A DNA stretch of 46,636 nucleotides from Sulfuricurvum sp. (GCA_024637215.1 JAGXFM010000041.1:1-46636), one strand, 5' to 3'; positions 20,133 to 29,411 are shown, counted from the stretch's first letter. Notes: a model not told the origin generated them from the letters alone. Numbers and translations are program-made.

Positions 20133-20813
20133 CTACTCACATACAATACCGGGAAATTCTTCTCGGTATTTTCCACATTCACTTTTTAGAATCTGTAGAA
20201 TCTGAGGCTTTTTCACGGGGTCTAACCATCTAAGAAGTTCTACCAGTGGCGCTTCATCCATAGCCGTACATCCCGATGTAGGACGTTTATCACTCTGATT
20301 AAGATGGATAAAGATACATGAACCACGCCCTTTTACTCCCGAATCATTGTACCCTATCACCGCTCCGTAGCGATAGACTCCATCAGCTCTACGCATTACC
20401 TCATAGCTGACGGGGAGAGAGCTTTTTTCATAGATGCGGAGGATTTTATTGTAGCGAGAATCATTGATATCATCAATACAGTAGAGATTTTCATCTGCAT
20501 GCCAATAGGGAAGTTTGATAGTAGTATTCTGATCATATCCGAAAGCCGCCGTGATAGAAAATATTCCGGCTGGAGATCGTCCGTCCCCTTCATTTTTCAG
20601 CGGTGTTTTAAAGGCAGGGTATCCCAGACCGCTTCGCCCTAACGTAACAGGGGTTTTTCCCCCGACTGCACTCCATTGTTCTTGCTTTTCGTACCGCTGC
20701 ATTACCGCTGTAGTAGCATTTAACTCTGAAGAGAGTACGACCATAAGCTGCTCAGATGCAACCAACGATGAGAAGAGCGAAAAGAGTGAAAAAGCTAAAG
20801 TTATTTTCATCAT
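20133..20813 (-). CDS. L,D-transpeptidase (YkuD-like) family protein
   Basis: Start trimmed to MMKITLAFSLFSLFSSLVASEQ signal peptide; FIHLNQSDKRPTSGCTAMDEAPLVELL active-site region. Confidence 0.82.
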   Translation of the reverse strand: MMKITLAFSLFSLFSSLVASEQLMVVLSSELNATTAVMQRYEKQEQWSAVGGKTPVTLGRSGLGYPAFKTPLKNEGDGRSPAGIFSITAAFGYDQNTTIKLPYWHADENLYCIDDINDSRYNKILRIYEKSSLPVSYEVMRRADGVYRYGAVIGYNDSGVKGRGSCIFIHLNQSDKRPTSGCTAMDEAPLVELLRWLDPVKKPQILQILKSECGKYREEFPGIVCE

Positions 20814-20883
20814 GTCATTGTTCTTAGTTTGTTTTAAAGTTAGGTAGTATAGCATATAGAAAATTTGGTTGAGTGAGGCACTG

Positions 20884-21507
20884 ATGGCAATTACGGTTCG
20901 TAAAGCATCCGAGGCAGATATTGACATGATTGCCCAAGCATTATTGGAGAGTTCCCGCGGAGGCAAAAGGATCGGGTTGTTTGATTTGGTATTCAATACC
21001 TCCGAAGATAAAACACTACTTTCCCATCTCAATCGTCTCGCCCTCACTTCCACCAAAAGTTATTGCCACTTTTCAAACTTTTTTGTTGCCGTCTCTGATG
21101 GGACTCCCCTCGGAACCATTTGCGGATACGAGCCTCGTATCGCAACGCATGAAATCTTTTCTAAAGCACTCGAAGAGATCGGATTTGATGAAACCTACCA
21201 CGAACGGATTGCCGCCTACTTGCTCTGTGAAGGTGAAGCCGATAATAAAACATTCGTATTGGATTTTATGCTTGTCAAACCCGAATACAAAAGCATTGAT
21301 GTTTACAAAGAACTTATCGGGAAAAGTATGCTTACCGCACGCCTCAAAGGATACCGAAAAGTTCAAACCTCCGTCGAAATAGGTGCGGTAGAGAATGAAA
21401 TTATTTATAAGAAACTTGGATTTGAAGTCATTGACGAAAAACGGAGCGAATATTACAAAGAGCAGTTTGACCGTCCCGGAATTATGCGCCTGCAAATGAT
21501 ATTGTAA
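20884..21507 (+). CDS. GNAT family N-acetyltransferase
   Basis: MAITVRKASEADIDMIAQAL... with C-terminal NEIIYKKLGFEVIDEKRSEYY. Confidence 0.82.
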   Translation: MAITVRKASEADIDMIAQALLESSRGGKRIGLFDLVFNTSEDKTLLSHLNRLALTSTKSYCHFSNFFVAVSDGTPLGTICGYEPRIATHEIFSKALEEIGFDETYHERIAAYLLCEGEADNKTFVLDFMLVKPEYKSIDVYKELIGKSMLTARLKGYRKVQTSVEIGAVENEIIYKKLGFEVIDEKRSEYYKEQFDRPGIMRLQMIL

Positions 21508-21516
21508 GGACTCACT

Positions 21517-22890
21517 ATAGAATACGGAATTTTAGGGTTACTCCCGCCGCTCATCGCTATTTTCCTCGCTTTTTTCAGCCGTTCTGTTTTTATTGCACTC
21601 GCGATGGCAGTTCTCGTCGGTGAATTTATCATTGCCGATTTTCATCCCCTTAATGCACTTATCCTTACGCTAGAGCGTTTTGAATCACTGCTCAGCGAAG
21701 CGTGGGTGCTCAAAACTCTTGCTTTTGCGATCATGGTGGGTTCGGTTATGACCCTCATTGAGCGTAGCGGTGGAGTCAACAGCTTGGTTCATGAACTGAG
21801 TATTAAACGCTCCATCGTTAAAACCAAACGGGGGGCATTGATACCCAGCTTTATCGCCGGAATCATCGTTTTTATCGAATCCTCTATCACCTCGCTCGTT
21901 GCGGGAGCCATCGGACGCCCTTTTTGTGATCGTTACGGAATCAGTCGCGCTAAACTCGCTTTTGTCTGCGATTCGACCTCAGCTCCCGTATGTTCGCTCA
22001 TTCCGCTAAACGGTTGGGGAGCGCTCTTGTTAGGGCTTATCGGGGGACAAATCACCGCAGGTCTTATTGCGGGGGAAAGTGCCACATGGTTAGTTCAATC
22101 AATCGCCTTTAATTTTTATGCCATGATGGCCCTTGTCGTCACCTTTATCGCTGTATGGTATGAGATCGATATCGGTCCGATGCGCCATGCCACCCTTGGT
22201 GCACCTGAAATCGAATATGACGATGCAAAAGGGGATATCGGGCTTTTTCTATGGCCGATGGTCTGGATGATCGGTGGGGTAATTCTCCTCATGTTTGTCA
22301 CGGGAAATGGAGATATTTTTAAAGGATCAGGTTCTACCTCAATCTTTTATACCCTTCTTATTACGTTAGTGATGATGTGGGGGTATTACCGACTCAAAAA
22401 TGTTCTCACATCCAAAGAGTTTTTCAGTGCGGCTCTTAATGGAGCACGTTCTATGACTCCAATCGCCTTGATTTTGTTATTCGCTTTCGCTATCGGTGGA
22501 GTGAGTTCGGATATGGAGGTGGGGCAATACCTCGCCTCGTTTATCGGAGATTATCTCCCCTCGGCATACCTTGCGGGAGCTATTTTTATATTAGCGGCCA
22601 TTATCGCGTTTGCGACAGGAACCAGTTGGGGAACATTCAGTATTATGATCCCTATTGCCGTTCCGTTAGCCGTAGGGCTTGATGCACCGGTTGCATTGGC
22701 GATGGGAGCGGTCATTTCAGGTGGCGTTTTCGGCGATCACTGCTCCCCTATTTCAGACACAACGATTATATCTGCGATGGCTTCAGGATGCGAAGTAGGT
22801 GAACATACCCGTACCCAGCTCCCGTATGCTCTCATCTCGGCAGGAATCGCCCTCACTTTATTTATCCTATTCGGAATCGCCCTCACATGA
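21517..22890 (+). CDS. nhaC: NhaC family Na+/H+ antiporter (apparent ATA start)
   Basis: Conserved N-terminus EYGILGLLPPLIAIFLAFFSRS is in frame upstream of the first ATG; only ATA at 21517 (after SD TAAGGA) or ATT codons are available. Internal CDSTSAPVCSLIPLNGWG and FGDHCSPISDTTIISAMASGCE. Confidence 0.8.
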   Translation: MEYGILGLLPPLIAIFLAFFSRSVFIALAMAVLVGEFIIADFHPLNALILTLERFESLLSEAWVLKTLAFAIMVGSVMTLIERSGGVNSLVHELSIKRSIVKTKRGALIPSFIAGIIVFIESSITSLVAGAIGRPFCDRYGISRAKLAFVCDSTSAPVCSLIPLNGWGALLLGLIGGQITAGLIAGESATWLVQSIAFNFYAMMALVVTFIAVWYEIDIGPMRHATLGAPEIEYDDAKGDIGLFLWPMVWMIGGVILLMFVTGNGDIFKGSGSTSIFYTLLITLVMMWGYYRLKNVLTSKEFFSAALNGARSMTPIALILLFAFAIGGVSSDMEVGQYLASFIGDYLPSAYLAGAIFILAAIIAFATGTSWGTFSIMIPIAVPLAVGLDAPVALAMGAVISGGVFGDHCSPISDTTIISAMASGCEVGEHTRTQLPYALISAGIALTLFILFGIALT

Positions 22891-23555
22891 GTAAAGCCAA
22901 ACTTCTCTTCCTCGAAGATGATCCGAATCTCTCGGAGAGTGTCAGTGAATATCTTGAAGAGCAAGGGTATAACGTCACCTGTGCTTATGATGCAACCTCA
23001 GCTGAAGACCTCCTCTATGAGCAAAAGTTTGATGTGTTACTGCTCGATGTCAATGTTCCCGCAGGGGATGGCTTCTCTTTGCTCAAAGCAAGTCGTAAAG
23101 CGGGAAATTCAACCCCTGCCATTTTTATCACTTCGCGCAATGCTATGCGCGATATCGAAAAGGGTTTCGAGAGCGGCGGAGATGATTATATTCGCAAACC
23201 CTTTGCCCTCAAAGAACTTTTATTGCGAATTCAAACCATTCTAAAACGAAATTTTTACCATAACCCCACCGATGTACTGACACTCAGCGAGGGGATAAGC
23301 TACGACATCGAAAACCAAATGCTCATCATCAACGGTGAAATACAAACCCTTCAACTCAAAGAGCATAAACTTCTCAAGCTCTTTATACAGCATAAAAATG
23401 AGCTTCTCTCCCATGAAATGATTATGGAGTATCTGTGGGATTATGACGAAACTCCGAGTGACGGCTCATTGCGTACCTACATTAAAACACTTCGTAAACT
23501 CCTCGGAAAGGACTCCATTGTTAGCCACAAGCGCCTCGGGTATCAATTTCGCTAA
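22887..23555 (+). CDS. OmpR/PhoB family response regulator
   Basis: Receiver domain LLFLEDDPNLSESV...VLLLDVNVPAGDG...FITSR, C-terminal winged helix ending SLRTYIKTLRKLLGKDSIVSHKRLGYQF. Confidence 0.93.
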   Translation: MSKAKLLFLEDDPNLSESVSEYLEEQGYNVTCAYDATSAEDLLYEQKFDVLLLDVNVPAGDGFSLLKASRKAGNSTPAIFITSRNAMRDIEKGFESGGDDYIRKPFALKELLLRIQTILKRNFYHNPTDVLTLSEGISYDIENQMLIINGEIQTLQLKEHKLLKLFIQHKNELLSHEMIMEYLWDYDETPSDGSLRTYIKTLRKLLGKDSIVSHKRLGYQFR

Positions 23556-24735
23556 ATACCGTACTCTCAGGGGCTTTCTAGCTCTTTATGGGGTAATGAG
23601 CATCTTAATTTTAGCCCTTATGGCAACTCTCTATTACGAGTCGATGAAAGCCCAAATGCTCTCATCTCACCGACTTGCTATGCAGCTGCAATCTGAAAGT
23701 TACGTTCCTCGTCTGAAAACATGGCTCGAGAGCGGTCATGTTTTGCCCCTCTTCCCTACCGACCTCGCCTATAAAACCGCTCTTTACGGATACGATAAAG
23801 ATCTCTTAGTCGGAAATTTAAACCAAAAACATCACGATTTTAGTGAAAATATTGCACTACACAATGGATACATCCACCTCATCATCGCCCTCTCTCCTTA
23901 TGGATTAGGGGAGTATTATTTGGTATTTGAAACGCGCGATGATGAACTCTGGCGACACCAAGCCCTTACCAATTCATTGATTTTCGGATCTTTTCTCTTT
24001 TTGATCCTCGGACTCATAGGGTTTAGCCTTTCACGAATGTTTTTACGCCCCATGAATGAAGCTATTGCCCTTCTTGATAATTTCATAAAAGATACGACAC
24101 ATGAACTTAATACCCCTGTAAGTGCGATTTTAACCAATATCGAAACGTTGCACGAGTATGAGTTGCCGCCGTTGGTAGAAAAGAAGCTCAAACGGATCGA
24201 AATTGCTTCACGCACCATATCCACCCTTTATGACGATCTGACATATCTTGTTCTCAATCACGATTTAGCCGTCCATAATAGCCCGATCAATCTTACACAC
24301 CTTTTGCAAGAGCGACTAGAGTATTTCCGCCACCGCCTTGAGCAAAAAAAAATCGTTCTGGAACTTACGGTTGAACCTGATATTACTTTTATAATCGACA
24401 CGACGAAAGCAACCCGACTTGTTGACAATCTCCTCTCCAATGCCATCAAATACAATACGATGGAAGGGAGAATTCATATCTCTCTTTTAGAGGGGAGTTT
24501 ATGTATCGAAGACAACGGTATCGGTATCCCCGCTGATATGATTGAACGGGTATTTGAACGCTATACACGTGCCGATAAAAGTGTAGGAGGATTCGGTATC
24601 GGCCTAAATATCGTCGCGATGATTGCCCGTGAATATGATCTCAAAATCACTATTGCGTCCGAAGAGAAAAAAGGGACGAAGATTTGTGTAAACTGGGAAC
24701 ACAAATCCTTACAAGGATGCCAAAACAGCTTGTGA
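23518..24735 (+). CDS. Sensor histidine kinase
   Basis: Likely TTG start at 23518 with GGAAAGGA upstream, overlapping the response regulator; two TM segments, DTTHELNTPVSAILTNIE H-box, LLSNAIKYN, GIGIPADMIERVFERY, GGFGIGLNIV. Confidence 0.9.
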   Translation: MLATSASGINFAKYRTLRGFLALYGVMSILILALMATLYYESMKAQMLSSHRLAMQLQSESYVPRLKTWLESGHVLPLFPTDLAYKTALYGYDKDLLVGNLNQKHHDFSENIALHNGYIHLIIALSPYGLGEYYLVFETRDDELWRHQALTNSLIFGSFLFLILGLIGFSLSRMFLRPMNEAIALLDNFIKDTTHELNTPVSAILTNIETLHEYELPPLVEKKLKRIEIASRTISTLYDDLTYLVLNHDLAVHNSPINLTHLLQERLEYFRHRLEQKKIVLELTVEPDITFIIDTTKATRLVDNLLSNAIKYNTMEGRIHISLLEGSLCIEDNGIGIPADMIERVFERYTRADKSVGGFGIGLNIVAMIAREYDLKITIASEEKKGTKICVNWEHKSLQGCQNSL

Positions 24736-25533
24736 GGAGATAAATACCTGTTCAAAAATCTCTTTTGCGGCTTTCCAACGGTTCTCTTTAGAATTAAGCA
24801 TCACAATCAAGCAGTCTCTCCCCTCTTTTTTGGCACGGGCGATTAAACACGGTCCTGCTTTAGAGGTATATCCTGTTTTGACTCCGACAGCGTATTCATA
24901 CTTGTTGAGAAGCTGATTGTGGGTATTGGCAACAAACTTTCGAGAGCTATTAAGTGCATAGTAGGTATGTTGATTTAAGCGGGTAATGTCGTTAAAAACA
25001 GGATTTTGGATAGCGTACTCCGCTAAAACGAGAAGATCTTGCGGTGTAGAGTGATGGTTGCCGATATCAAATCCGCAAGGATTCGTAAAAGCGCTGTTGA
25101 GCATCCCTATCTTTGCAGCTTTTGCGTTCATCATCTTATTGAAATTTTCGACCGACCCTCCAATGGATATCGCAACCGCCATTGCGGCATCGTTATCCGA
25201 TTTGATCAAAGCCGCTCTAATGAGATCGCCCAATAAAAAGATTTCCCCCTCTTTATAGCCTGCTTTGGTAGGTTCTACCTGAAGCATCTCTTTCGAAATA
25301 ACGACAAGACGGGTTAATTCTCCCTCTTCAATAGCTAAAATGGCCGTCATAATTTTGGTTAAACTCGCCGGTTTAACTTCACGCAACGCCTCTTTTGAAT
25401 AGAGTATCTCATTGTTTTTAAGATTTTTGACCAATAATGCTTCCACATTCAACTTATCAAGTTTTTCAGAATCGATTTCGGCATGAAGTGAGAGGATGGA
25501 GAGAAGAAAAAAGAAAATGAACGATTTGAACAT
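24709..25533 (-). CDS. D-alanyl-D-alanine carboxypeptidase (PBP5/6-like)
   Basis: Start trimmed to MFKSFIFFFLLSILSLHAEID; ASLTKIMTA (SxxK), KSDNDAA (SxN), VGVKTGYTSKAGPC (KTG). Confidence 0.9.
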   Translation of the reverse strand: MFKSFIFFFLLSILSLHAEIDSEKLDKLNVEALLVKNLKNNEILYSKEALREVKPASLTKIMTAILAIEEGELTRLVVISKEMLQVEPTKAGYKEGEIFLLGDLIRAALIKSDNDAAMAVAISIGGSVENFNKMMNAKAAKIGMLNSAFTNPCGFDIGNHHSTPQDLLVLAEYAIQNPVFNDITRLNQHTYYALNSSRKFVANTHNQLLNKYEYAVGVKTGYTSKAGPCLIARAKKEGRDCLIVMLNSKENRWKAAKEIFEQVFISSQAVLASL

Positions 25534-25654
25534 CCCGACCCTTTGTTGTAATAGTTTATTATTGCTAAAAACAGTAAATATAACCACACATTACCCGATA
25601 AATCGGATCATTTTAAGAGGATGGGAACAACTGAAACGTATAAATGGAAAGTAT

Positions 25655-25672
25655 CCTCCGCCTATGCGGAGG
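25655..25672 (-). terminator. Hairpin terminator downstream of the cytochrome c gene
   Basis: CCTCCGC-CTAT-GCGGAGG, minus strand followed by ATACTTT. Confidence 0.6.
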
Positions 25673-25685
25673 AAAGGGAGAAAAA

Positions 25686-25979
25686 TTATTTTAGCCCCGC
25701 AATATGATCCGAAAGGGTTTTCATATCGCTATCGCTGAGCGTTGCCATTTGCCCTTTCATAATGGCACCCATCCCTTTGGTATTACGCGTTCCCGCTTTA
25801 TACCCTTTTAGTGCCTCGAGTGTTTTTGCAGAACTCCATCCTGAAATTACTTCTGATTTACCTAAAGCCGCTTTTTCACCTTTCATACCGTGACAGGCCG
25901 CACATTTTTGATACAAAACACCACCATCCGCGGCACTCAACAGAACACTCAAACCCAATATTGCAAGTAACATTTTCAT
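25686..25979 (-). CDS. Small periplasmic c-type cytochrome (c553-like)
   Basis: Signal peptide; CAACHG heme motif; MGAIMKGQMATLSDSDMKTLSDHIAGL. Confidence 0.9.
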   Translation of the reverse strand: MKMLLAILGLSVLLSAADGGVLYQKCAACHGMKGEKAALGKSEVISGWSSAKTLEALKGYKAGTRNTKGMGAIMKGQMATLSDSDMKTLSDHIAGLK

Positions 25980-26007
25980 AGTAGATCCTTTTATCTTATT
26001 TTATTTT

Positions 26008-26343
26008 TTAACCGCAACTCGGAACATTGCCGCTATCCGAACCGTACTCTTTAGCAAAATCTCCAATATCTTGAAGCTTATCGCCCATCGAAGGATTCGT
26101 TAAAACAGGTACCGCATTCGGGAAACGTTCTCCATACTCTTGGATAAAACCTTTAGCATTATCGGCGAAAAGTTCTTCCCACTCTGCCACCGTATGCTCT
26201 GCGGCAAATTTGGTCCCGTTCATATTGAACTTCGCTTTAAGTGTTTTCAAGTAGACTTTTTGACCTGCTTTAGCATCCGCTGATGCTACCGAGGCACTTA
26301 GGGCTACGACCAATACCAATGAAAGTAACTTATTCATTTTCAA
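26008..26343 (-). CDS. Secreted protein of unknown function, no CxxCH
   Basis: Signal peptide MKMNKLLSLVLVVALSASVASA; AGQKVYLKTLKAKFNMNGTKFAAEHTVAEWEELF; single Cys near C-terminus. Confidence 0.8.
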   Translation of the reverse strand: MKMNKLLSLVLVVALSASVASADAKAGQKVYLKTLKAKFNMNGTKFAAEHTVAEWEELFADNAKGFIQEYGERFPNAVPVLTNPSMGDKLQDIGDFAKEYGSDSGNVPSCG

Positions 26344-26430
26344 CTCCTTCTTAAAAGAGTTTCTCTTACGAGATTCTCTTTGGATGAGAGGAGTATAAAA
26401 CGTTATTGTGAAGCGATTGTGAAAGAGGAT

Positions 26431-26652
26431 TTAGAGGTTTTGAAGGCGATCAATCAAATCGCCGACTTGTTTTTCTTGTTCATACAAAGCAAGACTTTTA
26501 CGGACATACGCTTGGAGAAGAAGTTTAATATCATTGTTTCCCTCAACGTGAAAATCTTGTTTCATTTGAGCCATTAAAAAATGGGCAAAATCTTCCTCTA
26601 CATCAATGTCGTAACGTTTGGCATTGAGGGTGAGGGTTACTTTGGTTTTCAT
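26431..26652 (-). CDS. Small hypothetical protein
   Basis: 73 aa MKTKVTLTLNAKRYDIDVEEDF...; start overlaps the upstream gene's stop (26649-26652). Confidence 0.7.
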   Translation of the reverse strand: MKTKVTLTLNAKRYDIDVEEDFAHFLMAQMKQDFHVEGNNDIKLLLQAYVRKSLALYEQEKQVGDLIDRLQNL

Positions 26653-26921
26653 CCAAGCAAGCTTTCAATTTTAGAAACGATCGTCTCAATCTCGGCATCT
26701 TTGGCGGAGAGTTCATCACTGTACATTTTAATCTCTTCATCTTTCGAAGCGAGGGCACCATGAAGACGCTGAATCTCTGCATCTTTGTCTTGTTCATTAC
26801 CGCGTATTGAAGCGCTTTCACTTCGAAGGGTTTCGATTTCTCCTTTAAGTGCAACTTGTTTTTCAAGTAAATCAGTAACGAGTGTGGTTAGTTTTTCCAA
26901 TGGTGTAGGATTAAATAGCAT
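26649..26921 (-). CDS. Small coiled-coil protein
   Basis: 90 aa with heptad-like LEKQVALKGEIETLRSE...KDAEIQRLHGALASKDEEI; 4-nt overlap with the next gene. Confidence 0.7.
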   Translation of the reverse strand: MLFNPTPLEKLTTLVTDLLEKQVALKGEIETLRSESASIRGNEQDKDAEIQRLHGALASKDEEIKMYSDELSAKDAEIETIVSKIESLLG

Positions 26922-27074
26922 GATTAACCTTGCGTGATAGAGTCTTTATACTAATTTTAACATAAATTCTTAATGGCTTTCCCTTTTACCGCTATTTCCC
27001 TGTATAATCTAGCATTTTATATTTTAGCTTTTTAATGAGTACAGCATATAACAACAAATCCTGGAGAAATGTTC

Positions 27075-29411
27075 ATGAATGATGTGGATTTGAAAAACGC
27101 ATTAGAACGGATAGCTATTCTTGAAATACAGCTTTCTGAGTATCAGCAGATCGAAACAAAGTTGCGTGAAAACGAAGAGAAATTTCGTCTTCTTGTTGAA
27201 TCGACAAGTGACTGGATATGGGAAGTTGACGCTTATGGAAACTATACCTACGTCAGCCCACAAGTCGAAATGCTACTGGGGTACTCTCCTGAGGAAGTCG
27301 TGGGTAAATCGCCGTTTAACTTCATCCCCTCCGAAGAGATTCAGCACATCGGCAGCGAATTTAAAAAATGCATTGAAAATCGTTTACCGATTATTGCCCT
27401 TAGAAATACCAATATCTGCAAGGACGGCACTCTGAAAATTTTGGAGACGAACGGAGTCCCATTTTTCGATAAAAAAGGGGACTTTGCAGGCTACCGAGGG
27501 ATAGACCGCGATATAACCGAACGTATAGTGACAGAAACTATGTTGAAACAAGAACGAGATTTTTCCAATCGACTGGTAGAAACTGCGCCACTTATCATTG
27601 TGATACTGAATCCAGAGGGTAAGATTATCCGCTTTAATAACTACATGGAGAGCGTGTCAGGTTACTCTTTGAAGGAGATAGAAGGGGAAGATTGGTTCAA
27701 TACATTTCTTCCGGAATCTCAGAGAGAAGAAATGAAAAAAATATTTATGACGGCCATCGACGATATCCAAACAAATGGCAATGTAAATCCAATTCTTACA
27801 AAAGACGGCAGTCAAAAACTGATTGAATGGTATGATAGAACATTGAAGGATATAGCAGGCAATACGGTTGGTCTCCTTTCTATAGGGCTGGACGTTACCG
27901 ACCGCAAGGAAGACGAGGAAAAACTAAAACTCTTTCGACTGCTGTTGGATCACTCCAGTGATGCTATCGAAATAATAGAACCCTCTACCATGCGTTTTTT
28001 GGATATCAATGAAACTGAATGTAAAACATTGGGCTACACAAAAGAAGAGCTCCTCTCTATGAGTGTTTTTGACATTGATCCGATGTTAACCTCTGATGCA
28101 ATGGAAGAGATAAACCATCAGCTTCTTCAAAAAGAGAGCTTACAAACCGAACGTATACATCGCCGTAAAGATGGCTCAATATTCCCCGTGGAAGTCAACA
28201 TAACCCTTGTCAAACATGATAAATCCTACATGCTGGGTATCGCACGTGACATTACCGAACGCAAAATGGCAGAACAATCACTGCGTGAGAGTGAGGAAAA
28301 ATTCCACAGTATCACCGCTTCCGCTCAAGATGCTATTATAATGATGGATGATGAGGGGAAGATTACCTATTGGAACGGGGCAGCTGAAAAAATATTCGGT
28401 TATTTAGAAAATGAAGTCATAGGATGGTCGTTACATGATCTGCTTACACCGGAGCGGTTTCTAGCTGCCCACCACATTGGTTTCGAACATTTCAAAAAAA
28501 CCGGAGAAGGTGCGGCTATCGGAAAGACGGTTGAACTGGCCGCTTTGAAAAAAGATGGGACGGAATTTCCTATAGAACTGTCGCTTTCAACCCTCCTCAA
28601 AAACGGTCGATGGAGTGCTATCGGCATACTTCGCGATATCACGGATCGCAAAAAAATGGAAAAAGAGATCAAAGATAAAGATGAAATGATGCTTGCACAA
28701 TCAAAGCAAGCGGCTATGGGGGATATGATCGCAATGATCGCCCACCAATGGCGGCAACCTCTTGCCATAATGGGGATGGATATTAACAACCTTATTATGT
28801 CTATTGGATTCGAGGAGGAGATAACCACCGATTATCTTGTAAAGCTCTCAGAAGCACTTAACAAACAAGTGCAGCAACTCTCTACGACGATTGACAATTT
28901 TAGAAACTTTTTCATGCCGAATCAATCCAAGATACAAATCACGCCGGAAGAGATTTTAAATAATACCCTTAACATCATCGGTTCAAGTTGTGAGAACAAT
29001 AATATTGCCCTAACCATTCAGAATAGTTCCAAAAGCTCTTTATTTATTAACAAAAGTTCCTTGATACAGGTTTTGCTCAATCTTTTGGGGAATGCAAAAG
29101 ATATACTTTTAGCCAACAAAGTTGCAGACGCTGCCATCACAGTAACCGTTACAGAGACAAATGAGGTCATTACAATCTCCATCTGTGACAATGCGGGGGG
29201 AATACCCGAATCCATTATGAACAAAATCGGTCAACCCTATTTTACAACCAAACAGGAGTTCAACGGCACCGGATTAGGTTTATACATCTCTCGAAGCATT
29301 ATCGAAAAACATCTTTTCGGAACGTTGACATGGCACAACGAAGAGAATGGTGCCTGTTTTGTAATTACCCTTAAGATAAAACCAGATAAAGAAGAAGTGA
29401 CGCCGGAATAA
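27075..29411 (+). CDS. Multi-PAS sensor histidine kinase
   Basis: GGAG 8 nt upstream of ATG 27075; repeated PAS/PAC modules (GYRGIDRDITER, LSIGLDVTDRK, LGIARDITERK, IGILRDITDRK), MIAHQWRQPLAIMGM, HATPase GGIPESIMNKIGQPYFTTK...GTGLGLYIS. Confidence 0.93.
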   Translation: MNDVDLKNALERIAILEIQLSEYQQIETKLRENEEKFRLLVESTSDWIWEVDAYGNYTYVSPQVEMLLGYSPEEVVGKSPFNFIPSEEIQHIGSEFKKCIENRLPIIALRNTNICKDGTLKILETNGVPFFDKKGDFAGYRGIDRDITERIVTETMLKQERDFSNRLVETAPLIIVILNPEGKIIRFNNYMESVSGYSLKEIEGEDWFNTFLPESQREEMKKIFMTAIDDIQTNGNVNPILTKDGSQKLIEWYDRTLKDIAGNTVGLLSIGLDVTDRKEDEEKLKLFRLLLDHSSDAIEIIEPSTMRFLDINETECKTLGYTKEELLSMSVFDIDPMLTSDAMEEINHQLLQKESLQTERIHRRKDGSIFPVEVNITLVKHDKSYMLGIARDITERKMAEQSLRESEEKFHSITASAQDAIIMMDDEGKITYWNGAAEKIFGYLENEVIGWSLHDLLTPERFLAAHHIGFEHFKKTGEGAAIGKTVELAALKKDGTEFPIELSLSTLLKNGRWSAIGILRDITDRKKMEKEIKDKDEMMLAQSKQAAMGDMIAMIAHQWRQPLAIMGMDINNLIMSIGFEEEITTDYLVKLSEALNKQVQQLSTTIDNFRNFFMPNQSKIQITPEEILNNTLNIIGSSCENNNIALTIQNSSKSSLFINKSSLIQVLLNLLGNAKDILLANKVADAAITVTVTETNEVITISICDNAGGIPESIMNKIGQPYFTTKQEFNGTGLGLYISRSIIEKHLFGTLTWHNEENGACFVITLKIKPDKEEVTPE

